Shown here piece by piece: positions 8,701 to 18,494 of a DNA stretch of 37,823 bases (positions within the stretch are counted from its first letter, which is position 1; every line of letters begins with the position of its first letter). The DNA comes from Isochrysis galbana (taxonomy: Eukaryota; Haptophyta; Isochrysidales; Isochrysidaceae), in contig CM030931.1 of NCBI GenBank assembly GCA_018136815.1, positions 3,871,725-3,909,547 of the forward strand, given 5' to 3'. The notes beneath the pieces are model-generated. The model did no database searches. It was not told the origin of the DNA and saw only the letters and a program-made list of their open reading frames with translations. The translations under genes were made by a program, and so were the position numbers.

Positions 8701-10696
8701 CCCGTTCCCGTCCGATTGGACGCGCCGCTGCCTCCGCCAAGCTGATCTTGTGATGCTTGTCGGCCTGACGGAGGACGTGGATGAGACGGACAGCTCGTTG
8801 CCGACGGCGCGCTCGTCGGCACCACCCGCCACCTTAGACCCGGCCAGCCTGCGCTCGTCAGATTCGAGCGACACGGGCTCCGGCGGGCCGGTCGGCCCGC
8901 CTTACCTACCTCAGCCGATCGAGGCGCTGCTCGACGAGATGACTGTGCCTACTGCGAGAGAGCTGTTGTTGCTCCACCGCGATCCGCGCGCGCGACCCAA
9001 GGGCACACGCGCGTGGCTCGAGAAGGTGTGTTGGCGCCGCGCCCGGCGCGAGCGCGCGCCCATACCATCCCCGCTGGAATGTTGTCAACCCACGCCCCCC
9101 GTCGCAGCGCGCCGGCCTGCGCACCCACCACCACGTGCGGCTTCACCTCGACGACGTTGACTATGATGCGCAGCACTACTTGTCCGACATTCACAGGTGC
9201 GCCACGCTCCACGCCCCCACCTCGCCCGCCCGCAAATGCGCGCGCCCGCCGTACTCATGATTCTCGCGGCTCCTTTGCGCCCCGCCCACGCTAGGCTCGC
9301 CCGCTCGCTCGCCGGGATGACCTTCGGCCTCGTGCTCGGCGGCGGCGGCGCTCGTGGGCTTGCACACCTTGGCGTGCTACGCGCGATGCGAGAGGAGGGC
9401 GTGCCGATCGACCTCATTGGCGGGACGTCCCAGGTGCCGCACAAGCGCGAGGCGCGCCGCAATCGCTGACGCACGGAATGGTAGTGCCCGTTCGACGCCT
9501 GCTCGGCGGCATTACGCTGACCAACCCCGCGCGACTGCCGGCAGGGGGCCTTCATGTCGGCCGTCTGGGCGCTGCACGACGACCCGTACGACCCGATCGG
9601 CTCCTTGCCTGCTGTCCGCTCGGTCATACGCGCCTTCGCGGGCGCCATGTCCTCGACGTGGTTTTACCTGCGCGACCTCACGCTCCCCATCACCTCCTAC
9701 TTCTCGGGCGAGGGCTTCAACCGCAGTGTCGTTACCGCGCTAGGTGGCGCGAAGATCGAGGACTCGGTCACGCCCTTCTTCTGCGTCACGACCGACCTGC
9801 ACACCTCATCCGCGGTGGTGCACCGCAACGGCGCCATGTGGAAGTATGTGCGCGCCTCGATGTCGCTCACCGGCTACCTGCCGCCCATGTGCGACGTGCT
9901 ACAAGACGCCGAAGGCAAGCAGGTCGTCCACTTACTCTGCGATGGCGGCTACGTCAACAACCTGCCCGCCGACGTGATGCAGCGCGAGCTGGGCGCCACA
10001 ACCATCCTCGCAGTTGATGTGGGCTCCGCCGCTCCCTTCATCTCGCACGACTATGGCCCCTCGCTGCGGGGCATGACGTTGCTCCTCCGTCGGCTGGCCG
10101 CGTGGGTTAGCGGCCAAGCGCCCCCGGGCGATGTCCCGTCCATGGCCGCCATCGCCTCACAGCTTGCCTTCCTCTCCGCCGAGTGGCAGCGCGACGAGGC
10201 GCGCGCGCAGCACATCGACGTGTACATGCGACCACCGCTCGCCCAGTACGGCCTGCTTGACTATGCTAAGCTCGCCGAGATACAGACAATCGGGTACACA
10301 CATGCAAAGGAGCTGCTGCGCCGGTGGAAGCACGAGCTCCACCTGCGCAACGACCCGCGTACCGTCGTCTTCGAGCTTGCGAAGGCTGCCGAGAGGGCAC
10401 CACGCCTCCCCACAGCCGTCACCAGCGCCGACTTTGACTCGCAATTCATCGCGGGCCGCACCCCGACGCTGAGCGCCATCAGCTCGCCGCGCCCGCCGCG
10501 ACGCTTCTCACGCCAATACGCCGAGTCGGGCGCAGCTCTAGTGCGGCGGCAGGGGCAACGACTAAGGTTGCACCTCGCCAACCAGGTGCATGCTGTGCGC
10601 CACGGCCTCACCGCGCGCCGCTCGCGCTCTTTCACCGGGATCTCGGCCGCCGCGCGCCGCTCGTGGGAGGCGGAGATAGACAACCCGCTTCGCTGA
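5588..10696 (+). CDS. NTE/PNPLA6-like patatin phospholipase with cyclic-nucleotide-binding-like domains
   Basis: Probable exons are 5588-8198, 8301-9025, 9108-9196, 9295-9433 and 9545-10696; the first intron keeps the frame and is less certain. Domains in order: possible hydrophobic N-terminus (CT-tract translation, start uncertain, in-frame ATG also at 5861), cNMP-binding-like domains near 6370-6580, 7330-7830 and 7880-8330, a helical linker with THHHVRLH (9108-9196), then the patatin domain. The oxyanion loop GGGGARG is at 9338-9358. The nucleophile elbow G-T-S-Q-G is assembled across the intron at 9434-9544. The catalytic Asp lies in [12 protein letters not shown] (9941). The C-terminal [10 protein letters not shown] and GYTHAKELL segments match NTE proteins. 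The family deacylates phosphatidylcholine and lysophospholipids at ER membranes. All catalytic residues are present. Whether the cNMP domains bind nucleotide is unknown. Confidence 0.88.
8199..8300 (+). other. Candidate in-frame intron of the patatin gene
   Basis: This 102-bp GT-AG segment (GTGCAC to TCGCGCAG) is a multiple of three without a stop codon, so it could be retained. Removing it joins the LIYLPGE segment to [13 protein letters not shown], the spacing expected in NTE-type cNMP domains, while the translated insert is Pro/Arg/Ala-rich and unlike the family. Confidence 0.5.
9026..9107 (+). other. Intron of the patatin gene
   Basis: 82-bp GT-AG intron (GTGTGT to GTCGCAG), phase 0. Splicing joins TRAWLEK to [10 protein letters not shown] and moves the reading frame away from the stop at 9158-9160. 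Confidence 0.75.
9197..9294 (+). other. Intron of the patatin gene
   Basis: 98-bp GT-AG intron (GTGCGC to CACGCTAG), phase 2. Splicing makes the [11 protein letters not shown] segment that runs into the glycine-rich patatin loop. Confidence 0.75.
9434..9544 (+). other. Intron splitting the catalytic serine motif
   Basis: 111-bp GT-AG intron (GTGCCG to CCGGCAG), phase 0. It falls between GTSQ and GAFM, so the G-x-S-x-G motif exists only after splicing. The unspliced frame stops at 9469, 12 codons downstream. Confidence 0.85.
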
Positions 10697-11539
10697 GCCG
10701 CGTGAGATGCCGCGTGCCTACCGGCCCCAACGCGCGCCGGTAGATCGGCCCGACTCGTCCCCTCTTTCCATGGAGGAAGACCACCGATCTCACAAACTCA
10801 TTTAGAGGATGACCGCCGATCTCACAAATGTTGGGTTCCACGAATCTACACTACTACTACATACTTTTTGGCAAGCGCCGTGCATCGCATGCGCGCTGCC
10901 TCGAGTTTTTGTTTGTTCCCCGTGATGCGCATGCCGTTCTCGCCCATGTCATGCTCCATGCGACCCATCCACCTCGAAAATCCCGCTAGCTTGCTCACCC
11001 CTCTCTCTCGTATCGCAGTAGCAACCACACAGCCATACACATTCTGCCACGGTCTAGTGTGTCCGCTTTTCTTGCTACTCTGCGTACCACAACCCATACT
11101 CATGCACATGTGTTCTTTGGCCGGTACCATGCCTCCATCCAACGTGTTCATTGGTGAGTGGCATTCACTCCGCCATGCGTCGCATCCGTGTTGTGTGTTG
11201 TGCGCCGTGGTCAAGTCGTAGGTTGTGTGGTTGTGGTTACCTACGTGCTATGACGTGCTATTATGTGAATGTAGCGTGCGCACTAGGAGGTGCTTAACGC
11301 CCTTGTACATACCCGGCCTTCCTGGCCAACTATCGTTAAAGCGATAGGGTCTAGGCCCAAGCCAATACTTGTACAACTTGTTCTGCAAGTTTGGGTGGCT
11401 GGCCCAGCTCGTTAGAAGTTTAGGCCCTCTCTTCAAGTGGCTGCAAGATTGGGGCCGTGGCGCGGCCCGCCCCTCTGAAAGAAAGTTGCCGTAAGGCGCC
11501 GGGCTCTCTACCAGTATAATCTCCTGCCTTTATTAGTAG
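10697..11539. other. Intergenic stretch after the patatin gene
   Basis: No gene is recognised. A short direct repeat with GATCTCACAAA (about 10770-10830) and hairpin e (11330) are the only structures I can support. The reading frames here have no family features. Confidence 0.4.
11330..11347 (+). other. Small dispersed hairpin, copy e
   Basis: CTATCGTTAAAGCGATAG is a perfect 6-bp stem with a 6-nt loop, followed by GGGTC as in copies b and c. The ATG-GAG-CGC-GCG start is missing here, so it looks like a truncated element end. Confidence 0.65.
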
Positions 11540-12013
11540 TTAGTGGAGCTCTACTACGGTTGCGTGAACTCTCGAAAATGAATCTCGAGGGGAATCGCCA
11601 GAGACAGGCTGCGGCGCGGCACGCAGCGGCGCGCGATGTCGCGGCGAGGCGTGGTTTGGATATGGGCAGGATGGGCTTTGAGAGGGCTCTCTGAGCACTG
11701 GTGGTAGAGTTGCCACCATGGGGGTGGCAGCAAGGCTGCCACCCACCATGGGGAGTCCTTGTTGGGCGGGCAGACTAATGGGGGCAGGCGGCAGAGCGAG
11801 GGGCTGGCTCTGCTGGTCTGCAGGGAACAGGGCTCTCCCTGTTCCCTGCTTCTGTGCCTGGTGAGGAGGCGAGGGAGGCAGAATCATGTCGACGTCGCTA
11901 TCTGTAAGGGGGGCGGCCTGTAAGCGCTTCGGCTCCGGCGGCTTGGGGCGGCCCCTGTGGGGCGTCGTGACGGCGGGGGGCTGGGGATCGGGAGCGGTCG
12001 GCGCGCGCTCCAT
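11540..12013 (-). CDS. Pro-rich ORF1-like start (MERAP type), hypothetical
   Basis: The ATG at 12013 (minus) follows hairpin f and opens MERAPTAPDPQPP, close to the MERAP start at 2596 and to the 12-codon remnant at 18501. The 157-residue product is Pro/Arg-rich throughout with no recognised domain, and contains a translated copy of the direct repeat at 11712-11848. I read it as a decayed or truncated retroelement ORF1 copy; it may not be expressed. Confidence 0.35.
   Translation of the reverse strand: MERAPTAPDPQPPAVTTPHRGRPKPPEPKRLQAAPLTDSDVDMILPPSPPHQAQKQGTGRALFPADQQSQPLALPPAPISLPAQQGLPMVGGSLAATPMVATLPPVLREPSQSPSCPYPNHASPRHRAPLRAAPQPVSGDSPRDSFSRVHATVVELH
11712..11848 (+). repeat. Direct repeat with two palindromes, copy 1
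   Basis: This block and 12121-12255 share GCCATGGGGGTGGCA-type sequence, CTGCCACCCACCATGGGGAG, TCCTTG, GCTGGCTCTG and CTGCAGGGAACAGGGCTC. Each copy holds two palindromes: GGTGGCAGCAAGGCTGCCACC-like and CAGGGAACAGGG...CCCTGTTCCCTG. The pair flanks hairpin f and the start of the MERAP frame. Confidence 0.8.
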
Positions 12014-12019
12014 CGCTCG

Positions 12020-12035
12020 AACTATAACAATAGTT
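12020..12035 (-). other. Small dispersed hairpin, copy f
   Basis: On the minus strand AACTATTGTTATAGTT is a perfect 6-bp stem with a TGTT loop, ending 6 bp before the ATGGAGCGCGCGCC start at 12013. It has the same hairpin and start as copy g at 18479. Confidence 0.65.
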
Positions 12036-12120
12036 TTGTGGTTGGAGGGAGCAAAAGCTCCAAGGATTGATTGTTGTGTCAAGTGCCCGCCCCCGAGGGG
12101 TGCACTGATGGTAGGAGTTA

Positions 12121-12255
12121 CCGCCATGGGGGTGGCAACAGTGCTGCCACCCACCATGGGGAGTCCTTGGTTGAGTGGCGAGGCGGTGGAGCCTGGTGGC
12201 TGAGCCAGTTGCTGGCTCTGTTGCTCTGCAGGGAACAGGGCTCGGCCTGTTCCCT
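12121..12255 (+). repeat. Direct repeat with two palindromes, copy 2
   Basis: Second copy of the block at 11712-11848, in the same orientation, offset by about 408 bp. The palindromic cores are kept while flanking bases differ. Confidence 0.8.
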
Positions 12256-13338
12256 AAGGTGTCGTTCCGTCAATTGTGGGACATCAGTCGAATTGAGCGA
12301 TCGAATGTCCACAGTTGTATATAAAACCCGTCACGAAACACCTAGGCGTCCCACAACAAGATTTCAGTCATACTGGGGGGAGTTGATCCATGCGAAGAGG
12401 TCCCCCCGTGAAAATCACTTTCACCCAAACACACATGATTGAGACGATGGGGCTCCTCTGCTACACGTCTAATTGCGCAAGTCACTGCTACACGTCTGAT
12501 TGCGCAAGCATCTGCGGAGACACCCTGGCCCAGGAGAAACCTTGCCGACCCTCTGTCTGAGGTATGGCACCGAGCACATGGGTCGATTGCAAGCCTTTTT
12601 CGCCCAATCAGCGTGACCCATTGCCAATGTCGAGGGTGATCGGTTTGGATAACCCCCAAACCTCGTCTGTGGAACACTCTTGTGATAATTCAACCGGCAT
12701 ACATCCCCATCGATGCTCGAGTTCTGCCGCTCCGATCGCACACCCCTGTGAATCTGAGGGGTGTATGCCCGCACCACAGCGCACCGCGTAAATGCAGAAA
12801 ATTAGTTTCGTTACACGTCTATAGAGCGCTATTTTAAAATTAAATGCACACTAGCATAACAACTTTTTGTCCGCGGTGCATGTTCCCCCCGAGGGGGACG
12901 CCGTGTCAAACGCTTTTCCCCTGCTCGAAGTCCCTGCGGCGCGTCGCCATGCGGCGCGCCCTGCCCTACTCTCAGAGGTCTTGTGGGGGCTCCGAGAGGG
13001 CCAGCAAGGGCAGCTCAGGGGGCAGAGGGCAGAGGAGGCTGGGGTTCAGCCCCTGGCCCCCCCTGCCTCTCCCACGCTCGCCTCGCTGGCCATGGGAGCC
13101 TCCCAAAGGCCCCTGCATTCCTGGCGACCAGGGACAGGGGGGGAGTCAGCTCGAGGGCAGGCCCGATGCGGGCGTGGGAGTGCGGCTCGCGGCCCGCGCC
13201 CCCTGAGAGTCTGGGCAGGAATGATGAGCATGCCCTGCCCTTGCCAAAGGGCAGGGGCTAGGGAGTGTATAGTCCCACCCCGGGGGGTGTCCGCGATGAT
13301 GGAGAGTGGGGGGCGCGAGGCCCCCACTTATAAAAGTA

Positions 13339-13416
13339 GGTAGACACATGCGGACTATCCGTCCCTTCTACTACAAAACGCCGGACACTCCCCCACCGCA
13401 TGACACTAATGCTGCC
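13339..13416 (+). repeat. Dispersed repeat R2, copy 3
   Basis: GACACATGCGGACTAT, GTCCCTTCTACTACAAAACG and CCCCCACCGCATGACACTAA match copy 4 at 24366-24440 closely. No recognised plus-strand gene follows. Confidence 0.8.
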
Positions 13417-13498
13417 TAAAATTTCGATAATTTTTTGCTAATCAATCGAACCGGAACCCAAATGGTAGCCCTTTATTATTCATCCATTAGCGGGTGCC

Positions 13499-13533
13499 CT
13501 CATGGGGAAAGCCGCGCGGCTGGGCCCCCACAA
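13499..13533 (+). repeat. Fragment related to the ORF1-like region
   Basis: GGGGAAAGCCGCGCGGCTGG followed by GCCCCCACAAG corresponds to GGGAAAGCCGCAAGGCTGGG followed by CCCCTACAAAG at 2870-2899. The central palindrome is longer here (AGCCGC-GCGGCT) but still pairs. Confidence 0.5.
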
Positions 13534-14120
13534 GAAAAAACAGCACAATACGTCAAATCATATATAACCAAAAGGCCTGCCTCCCCCCTCTCCAGAAGAC
13601 AGACCCAAGGTAGTGCACATGGGTCGATCCCCCGAAACCGAACAAAAAAGGAACGAGGGGGGGAGCAGAAAGGAGAGTGAGGGTGGGGCAAGGGCGATGT
13701 CTGAGAGAACCCGCGCGGAAAGGACGGTAGGGGACGATAGAAGTGGGCCTTTTCAAGCATTTTGTTTTAGCGGGTGCCCTCTGCACCCCGAGTGAGAGCC
13801 CAGGCTACCCAGGGGAAGCCTCCCTTGGACACCCAGGACGCACGGGAGGTGGAGGTGAAAAATGTGCTTCAAGCAAGAGTGAGTGGCCGGGCCATAAGCT
13901 TGCTTGGGCCTTTGTATCTCTTAGCTTTGCAACGAGCGGCAACAGGGCCGCCGCGACAAGCGATGCACAATCTCACGAATGGTTCGTGCAATCAGCGCTT
14001 AAGGGGCATCATGCTGGGATCAGTTGCCTGCGTGAGCCTGCGCACCGCTCCTCCGGGCGCTTCATTTTCACATCAACTACCTGTGGCGTCATTCCCGGGA
14101 CGCAAGTGTTGCCCTCGTCT

Positions 14121-17100
14121 TCACGGCATCTGCGGTACGACCTCGAAGATGCGGTAGCTGCCCTCATTCGTATCCGACTTGGGCGCGATGTATGTGAGAG
14201 GAGGGTAGAAGTACTCGCGTTCCTTGGGTACACCGACAGGAAGCTGATCGAGACACCCTGTGCAAGCGCGCGCAATTTGAAGTGGAAGACGAGCGGGGTC
14301 TCCGACGCGGCGAACCTGAACGCGACCGTCTTGTCACGCGAGGTCGACATGGGCGCTAGCTCGGTTCCGCCGTGTTGGCGGAATTCTTCCAAGGCGCTCA
14401 TGTCGCGCATACTACGCCAGAAGCTCACTTCCAAAGGGAAGTCTTGGCCCGTATGGGCTCCAACAAAGCGCAAAAGTTTGATCGCCTCCGAGAGCCAGTA
14501 GACGGACATCTTGAAGGGGTGCGTCTTCTGGCGCTCGCGGAGGGGCGTGTTGAAGCGTGGGTACGAAGACGAGGTGTACATGCGCAGAGACAGCACATGC
14601 GGCCGACGCAGCTTTGCCTGGACGCAATTTGGGTGCTCCACAAAGTCCTCAAACTTCATTCCCCTGTGTCCCTCATCAAACTCGTGGGGCGCAAGCGCCC
14701 CACCGTGGTACTTGCCAGGCTTGAGTTGATCTCGGACGTGGTCGGGAAGCGGCTCCTCGCATGCCGTGCCGTGAAAAATGTAGCGGAGGTGGGCCTTGTC
14801 GGCATCGGTGCCGTGAAATCTGAACTCCTTGACGATGGCCTGCTCGTCGAGCTCCAGGAAAGACGGCAGCTCCTTGGGATCGATCCCCGGAGAGCGGCAT
14901 TCAGGCCCATGGCCGCCTCCGACGCGTGGCCCAGAATCAGCATTTATGCTTGGAACTTGTCCTCCGATGCAGATCTCGCCGTTGGCTCTGCATGTGACGC
15001 GTCGAGATGGAGTAGTGCGCGCACAAACTTGTGATGTTTGATACGTGGGAGGCGCAGGTGGTCGCCCAGATCAGAGGCAAAGCTCGACTCCTGCAAATCG
15101 TCAAGGCTATCTGCGCCGTTTTCGATACACCAACCAACCACATCGCCAAGTTTGTCACCAAGGTTGAATTCGTCCATAAGCTGAACAAGATGAGGAAACA
15201 ACGCCAACTCAGCGGGGTCCCTCTGAACTCCGAGTACTTTAAGCGCGCTAGCCGCCGTCGTGCGCCCCTGGTCCGTACCATCGCCGAGCAGCTTGACGAG
15301 CGGCGCAATGGCCCCCGCCTTGGCGATCGCCACCTGGTTGTCGGCGTTGACAGCCAGGTTCCACAGTGCGCCCGCCGCACTCGTGCGCCCCTCGGCCGTT
15401 GAATCGCCGAGCAACTTGACGAGCGGCGCGATGGCGCCCGTCTTGGCGATCGCCACCTGGTTGTCGGCGTTGACAGCCAGGTTCCACAGTGCGCCCGCCG
15501 CCTGCGTGCGCCCCTCGGCCGTTCCATCGCCGAGCTGCTTGATGAGCGGCGTGATGGCGCCCGTCTTGGCGATCGCCACCTGGTTGTCGGCGTTGACAGC
15601 CAGGTTCCACAGTACGTTCGCCGCACTCGTGCGCCCCTCGGCCGTTCCATCGCCGAGCAGCTTGACGAGCGGCGCCATGGCGCCCGCCTTGGCGATCGCC
15701 ACCTTGTGGTCGTCGTTGACCGCCAGGTTCGACAGCGAACCCGCCGCCTCCCTGCGCCCCTCGGCCGTTCCATCGCCGAGCAGCTTGACGAGCGGCGCGA
15801 TGGCGCCCGCCTTGGCGATCGCCACTTTGTTGTCGTCGTCAACCCCAGGTTCCACAGCGCGCTCGCCGCATTCGTGCGCCCCTCGGCCGTTCCATCGCCA
15901 AGCAGCTTGACAAGGGGCGCGATGGTGCCCGCCTTGGCGATCGCCACCTGGTTGTCGGCGTTGACCGCCAGGTTTGACAGCGCGCCCGCCGCCTGCGTGC
16001 GCCCTTCGACCGCTCCATCGCCGAGCAGCTTGACGAGCGGCGCGATGGCGCCCGCCTTGGCGATCGCCACCTTGTTGTCGGCGTTGAGCGCCAGGTTCCA
16101 CAGCGCGCTCGCCGCCCTCGTGCGCCCCTCGGCCGTTCCATCGCCGAGCAGCTTGACGAGCGGCGCGATGGCGCCCGCCTTGGCGATCGGCATCTGGTTG
16201 TCGGCGTTGACCGCCAGGTTCCACAGTGCGCCCGCCGCCTGCGTGCGCCCCTCGGCCGTTCCATCGCCGAGCTGCTTGATGAGCGGCGTGATGGCGCCCG
16301 CCTTGGCGATCGCCACCTGGTTGTCGGCGTTGACCGCCAGGTTCCACAGCGCGCCCGCCGCGTCCCTGCGCCCCTCGGCCGTTCCATCGCCGAGCAGCTT
16401 GACGAGCGGCGCGATGGCGCCCGCCTTGGCGATCGCCACCTGGCTGTCGGCGATGAGCGCCAAGATCCTCAGCGCAGCCGCCGCCTTCGTGCGCCCCTCG
16501 GCCGTTCCATCGCCGAGCAGCTTGACAAGCGGCGCGATGGCGCCCGCCTTGGAGATCGCCACGTTGTTGTCGTCGTTGAGCGCCAGGTTCGTCAGCGCGC
16601 TCGCCGCAATCGTGCACCCCTCGGCCGTTCCATCGCGGAGCCGCTCGACGAGCGGCGTGACGGCGCCCGCCTTAGCGATCGTCACTTCGTTGTCGACGTT
16701 GACCGCCTGTTTCCACAGCACGCCCGCCTCCTTTGTGCGCCCGTCGGCCGTTCCATCGCCAAGCAGCTTGACGAGCGGCGCGATGGCGCCCGCCTTGGCG
16801 ATCGCCACCTGGTTGTCAGCGTTGACCGCCAGGTTCCACAGCGCGCCCGCCGCCCTCGTGCGCCCCTCGGCCGTTCCATCGCCGAGCAACTTGACGAGCG
16901 GCGCGATGGCGCCCGCCTTGGCGATCGCCACCTGGTTGTCGGCGTTGAGCGCCAGGCTCCACAGCGCGCTCGCCGCATTCGTGCGCCCCTCGGCCGTTCC
17001 ATCGCCAAGCAGCTTGACAAGGGGCGCGATGGCGCCCGCCTTGGCGATCGCCACCTGGCTGTCGGCGTTGACCGCCAGGTTCCACAGCGCGCCCGCCGCC

Positions 17101-18122
17101 TGCGTGCGCCCTTCGACCGCTCCATCGCCGAGCAGCTTGACGAGCGGCGCGATGGCGCCCGCCTTGGCGATCGCCACCTTGTTGTCGACGTTGAGCGCCA
17201 GGTTCCACAGCGCGCTCGCCGCCCTCGTGCGCCCCTCGGCCGTTCCATCGCCGAGCAGCTTGACGAGCGGCGCGATGGCGCCCGCCTTGGCGATCGGCAT
17301 CTGGTTGTCAGCGTTGAGCGCCAGGTTCCACAGTGCGCCCGCCGCCTGCGTGCGCCCCTCGGCCGTTCCATCGCCGAGCTGCTTGACGAGCGGCGTGATG
17401 GCGCCCGCCTTGGCGATCGCTAGGTTCCACAGCGCACCCGCCGCATTCGTGCGCCCCTCAGCCGTTCCATCGCCGAGCAGCCTGACGAGCGGCGCGATGG
17501 CGCCCGCCTTGGCGATCGCCACTTGGTTGTCGTCGTTGACCGCCAGGTTTGACAGCGCGCCCGCCGCCTTTGTGCGCCCCTCGGCCGTTCCGGCGCCGAG
17601 CAGCTTGACGAGCGGCGCGATGGCGTCCGCCTTGGCGATCGCCACCTGGCTGTCGGCGTTGAGCGCCAGGCTCCACAGCGCAACCGCCGCCTGCGTGCGC
17701 CCCTCGGCCGTTCCATCGCCGAGCAGCTCGACGAGCGGCGTGATGGCGCCCGCCATGGCAATCGCCACCTGGTTGTCGGCGTTGAGCGCCAGGTTCCACA
17801 GCGCGCCCGCCGCCTGCGTGCGCCCCTCGGCCGTTCCATCGCCGAGCAGCTCGACGAGCGGCGTGATGGCGCCCGCCATGGCAATCGCCACCTGGTTGTC
17901 GATGTTGACCGCAAGACTCCACAGCGCGCTCGCCGCCTTCGTGCGCCCCTCGGGTCCATCGCCGAGTAGCGCGACAAGCGGCGCGATGGCGCCCGCCTTG
18001 GCGATCGCCACCTGGTTGTCGGTACTGACCGCGAGGAATGTCACTTGATCGGCCGCCGCCGCCCTCTTTTCCCCGCTCGTCGCGTTGAGCAGCTTGGTGA
18101 TGACATCTTGCACCGCTGCCAT
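14121..18122 (-). CDS. Armadillo-repeat / SAM-like / ADP-ribosyltransferase-like protein, frame-broken
   Basis: The ATG at 18122 starts a short helical N-terminus followed by 23 armadillo-type repeats of 41 residues, consensus NQVAIAKAGAIAPLVKLLGD then GTAEGRTKAAGALWNLAVNA. Repeat 5/6 lacks about 8 residues. A one-base deletion near 15835 moves repeats 19-23 to another frame. A SAM-like segment (WCIENGADSLDDL, about 15060-15150) follows and its frame stops at 14944. A third frame, open from about 15000, holds an arginine-type ADP-ribosyltransferase-like domain: Arg in FWRSM (about 14413), Ser-Thr-Ser after GGTELAPM (about 14340), and a Glu-x-Glu pair at 14214-14222 that lies just past another one-base frame break. 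In that frame the domain ends at 14121. It would transfer ADP-ribose to protein targets chosen by the armadillo array. One gene is inferred from strand, order and spacing; two genes or a pseudogene remain possible. Confidence 0.65.
15230..18022 (-). repeat. Armadillo array 1, 23 units of 123 bp
   Basis: Units are spaced exactly 123 bp (for example 15321, 15444, 15567). DNA identity between units is high even at silent positions. Units 6-9 and 15-18 form a block duplicated at an offset of 1,107 bp, nine units: the rare GATCGGCATCTGG variant lies at 16185 and 17292, and TTCGACCGCTCCATCG at about 16004 and 17111. Confidence 0.9.
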
Positions 18123-18382
18123 CTCGGCAGCAGTGGCTCCTCGGGAGCGAACGACGAGGGGAAGTTTGGGACCACGGCCGAAACTCCCGACGACGGGAGG
18201 ATTCGATTATTAACTATATGATTTTATAAATTCCCCCCCTCCCCCCCCCGCCCCTTCAATTCCGGACCGACCACACGAGGAGAGTAGAAGCTCTCGCTCG
18301 AGGGGTCAGATTAGAGATTAGAAGATCGCTCGAGCCAAAGATTTCATCTCTCGCTCGAACGCCCCCAACCCAGAAAAGAGAG

Positions 18383-18472
18383 AAAAAAATCTTCTTAAAA
18401 GTCCCAGCTACATGTGCGGCGTGAGGCGTGAGGCAGAGTGCTAGTGAACCTCCCTACTACCCAAACCTAACC
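18383..18472 (+). repeat. Dispersed repeat R1, copy B (truncated)
   Basis: AAAAAAATCTTCTTAAAA, GCGGCGTGAGGC, GTGCTAGTG and ACCTCCCTACTACCCAAACC match copy C 217 bp downstream. It ends where hairpin g begins. Confidence 0.8.
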
Positions 18473-18478
18473 TGTAAA

Positions 18479-18494
18479 AACTATTGTTATAGTT
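18479..18494 (+). other. Small dispersed hairpin, copy g
   Basis: AACTATTGTTATAGTT has a perfect 6-bp stem and TGTT loop, followed by TTAGCG and ATGGAGCGCGCGCCGACCGC. The ATG at 18501 opens only 12 codons before a stop, so this is a remnant of the MERAP start. Confidence 0.65.

Larger units (their letters stand above)
12256..14120. other. Gene-poor, palindrome-rich stretch
   Basis: No gene is supported. Contents: a TATA-like TATATAAAA at about 12317, a 26-27 bp tandem duplication with CTACACGTCTRATTGCGCAAG (about 12461-12508), C-run/G-run palindromes such as TCCCCCCGAGGGGGA (about 12885), a TATAAAAG at 13329 ahead of R2 copy 3, a fragment at 13499-13533 related to 2866-2896, and TTAGCGGGTGCCCTC occurring twice (about 13488 and 13768). 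The right end is probably 3' flank of the minus-strand armadillo gene. Confidence 0.4.

Noticed and set aside
10846..11221. Small overlapping frames on both strands after the patatin gene
   Set aside because: No start context, domain or composition supports either strand; I treat it as intergenic.
12867..13343. Plus-strand frame of about 158 codons
   Set aside because: It lies in palindrome-rich GC sequence with three overlapping open frames and no domain, so it looks like chance openness.
13743..14501. Plus-strand frame of about 250 codons
   Set aside because: It runs antisense through the ADP-ribosyltransferase-like domain and has no family features of its own.
15839..17977. Minus-strand Arg/Ser-rich repeat proteins
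   Set aside because: They are out-of-frame readings of the armadillo units.
15706..18048. Long plus-strand reading frame of about 780 codons
   Set aside because: It is the exact antisense of armadillo array 1; it repeats with the same 123-bp period and has no independent start, leader or domain.
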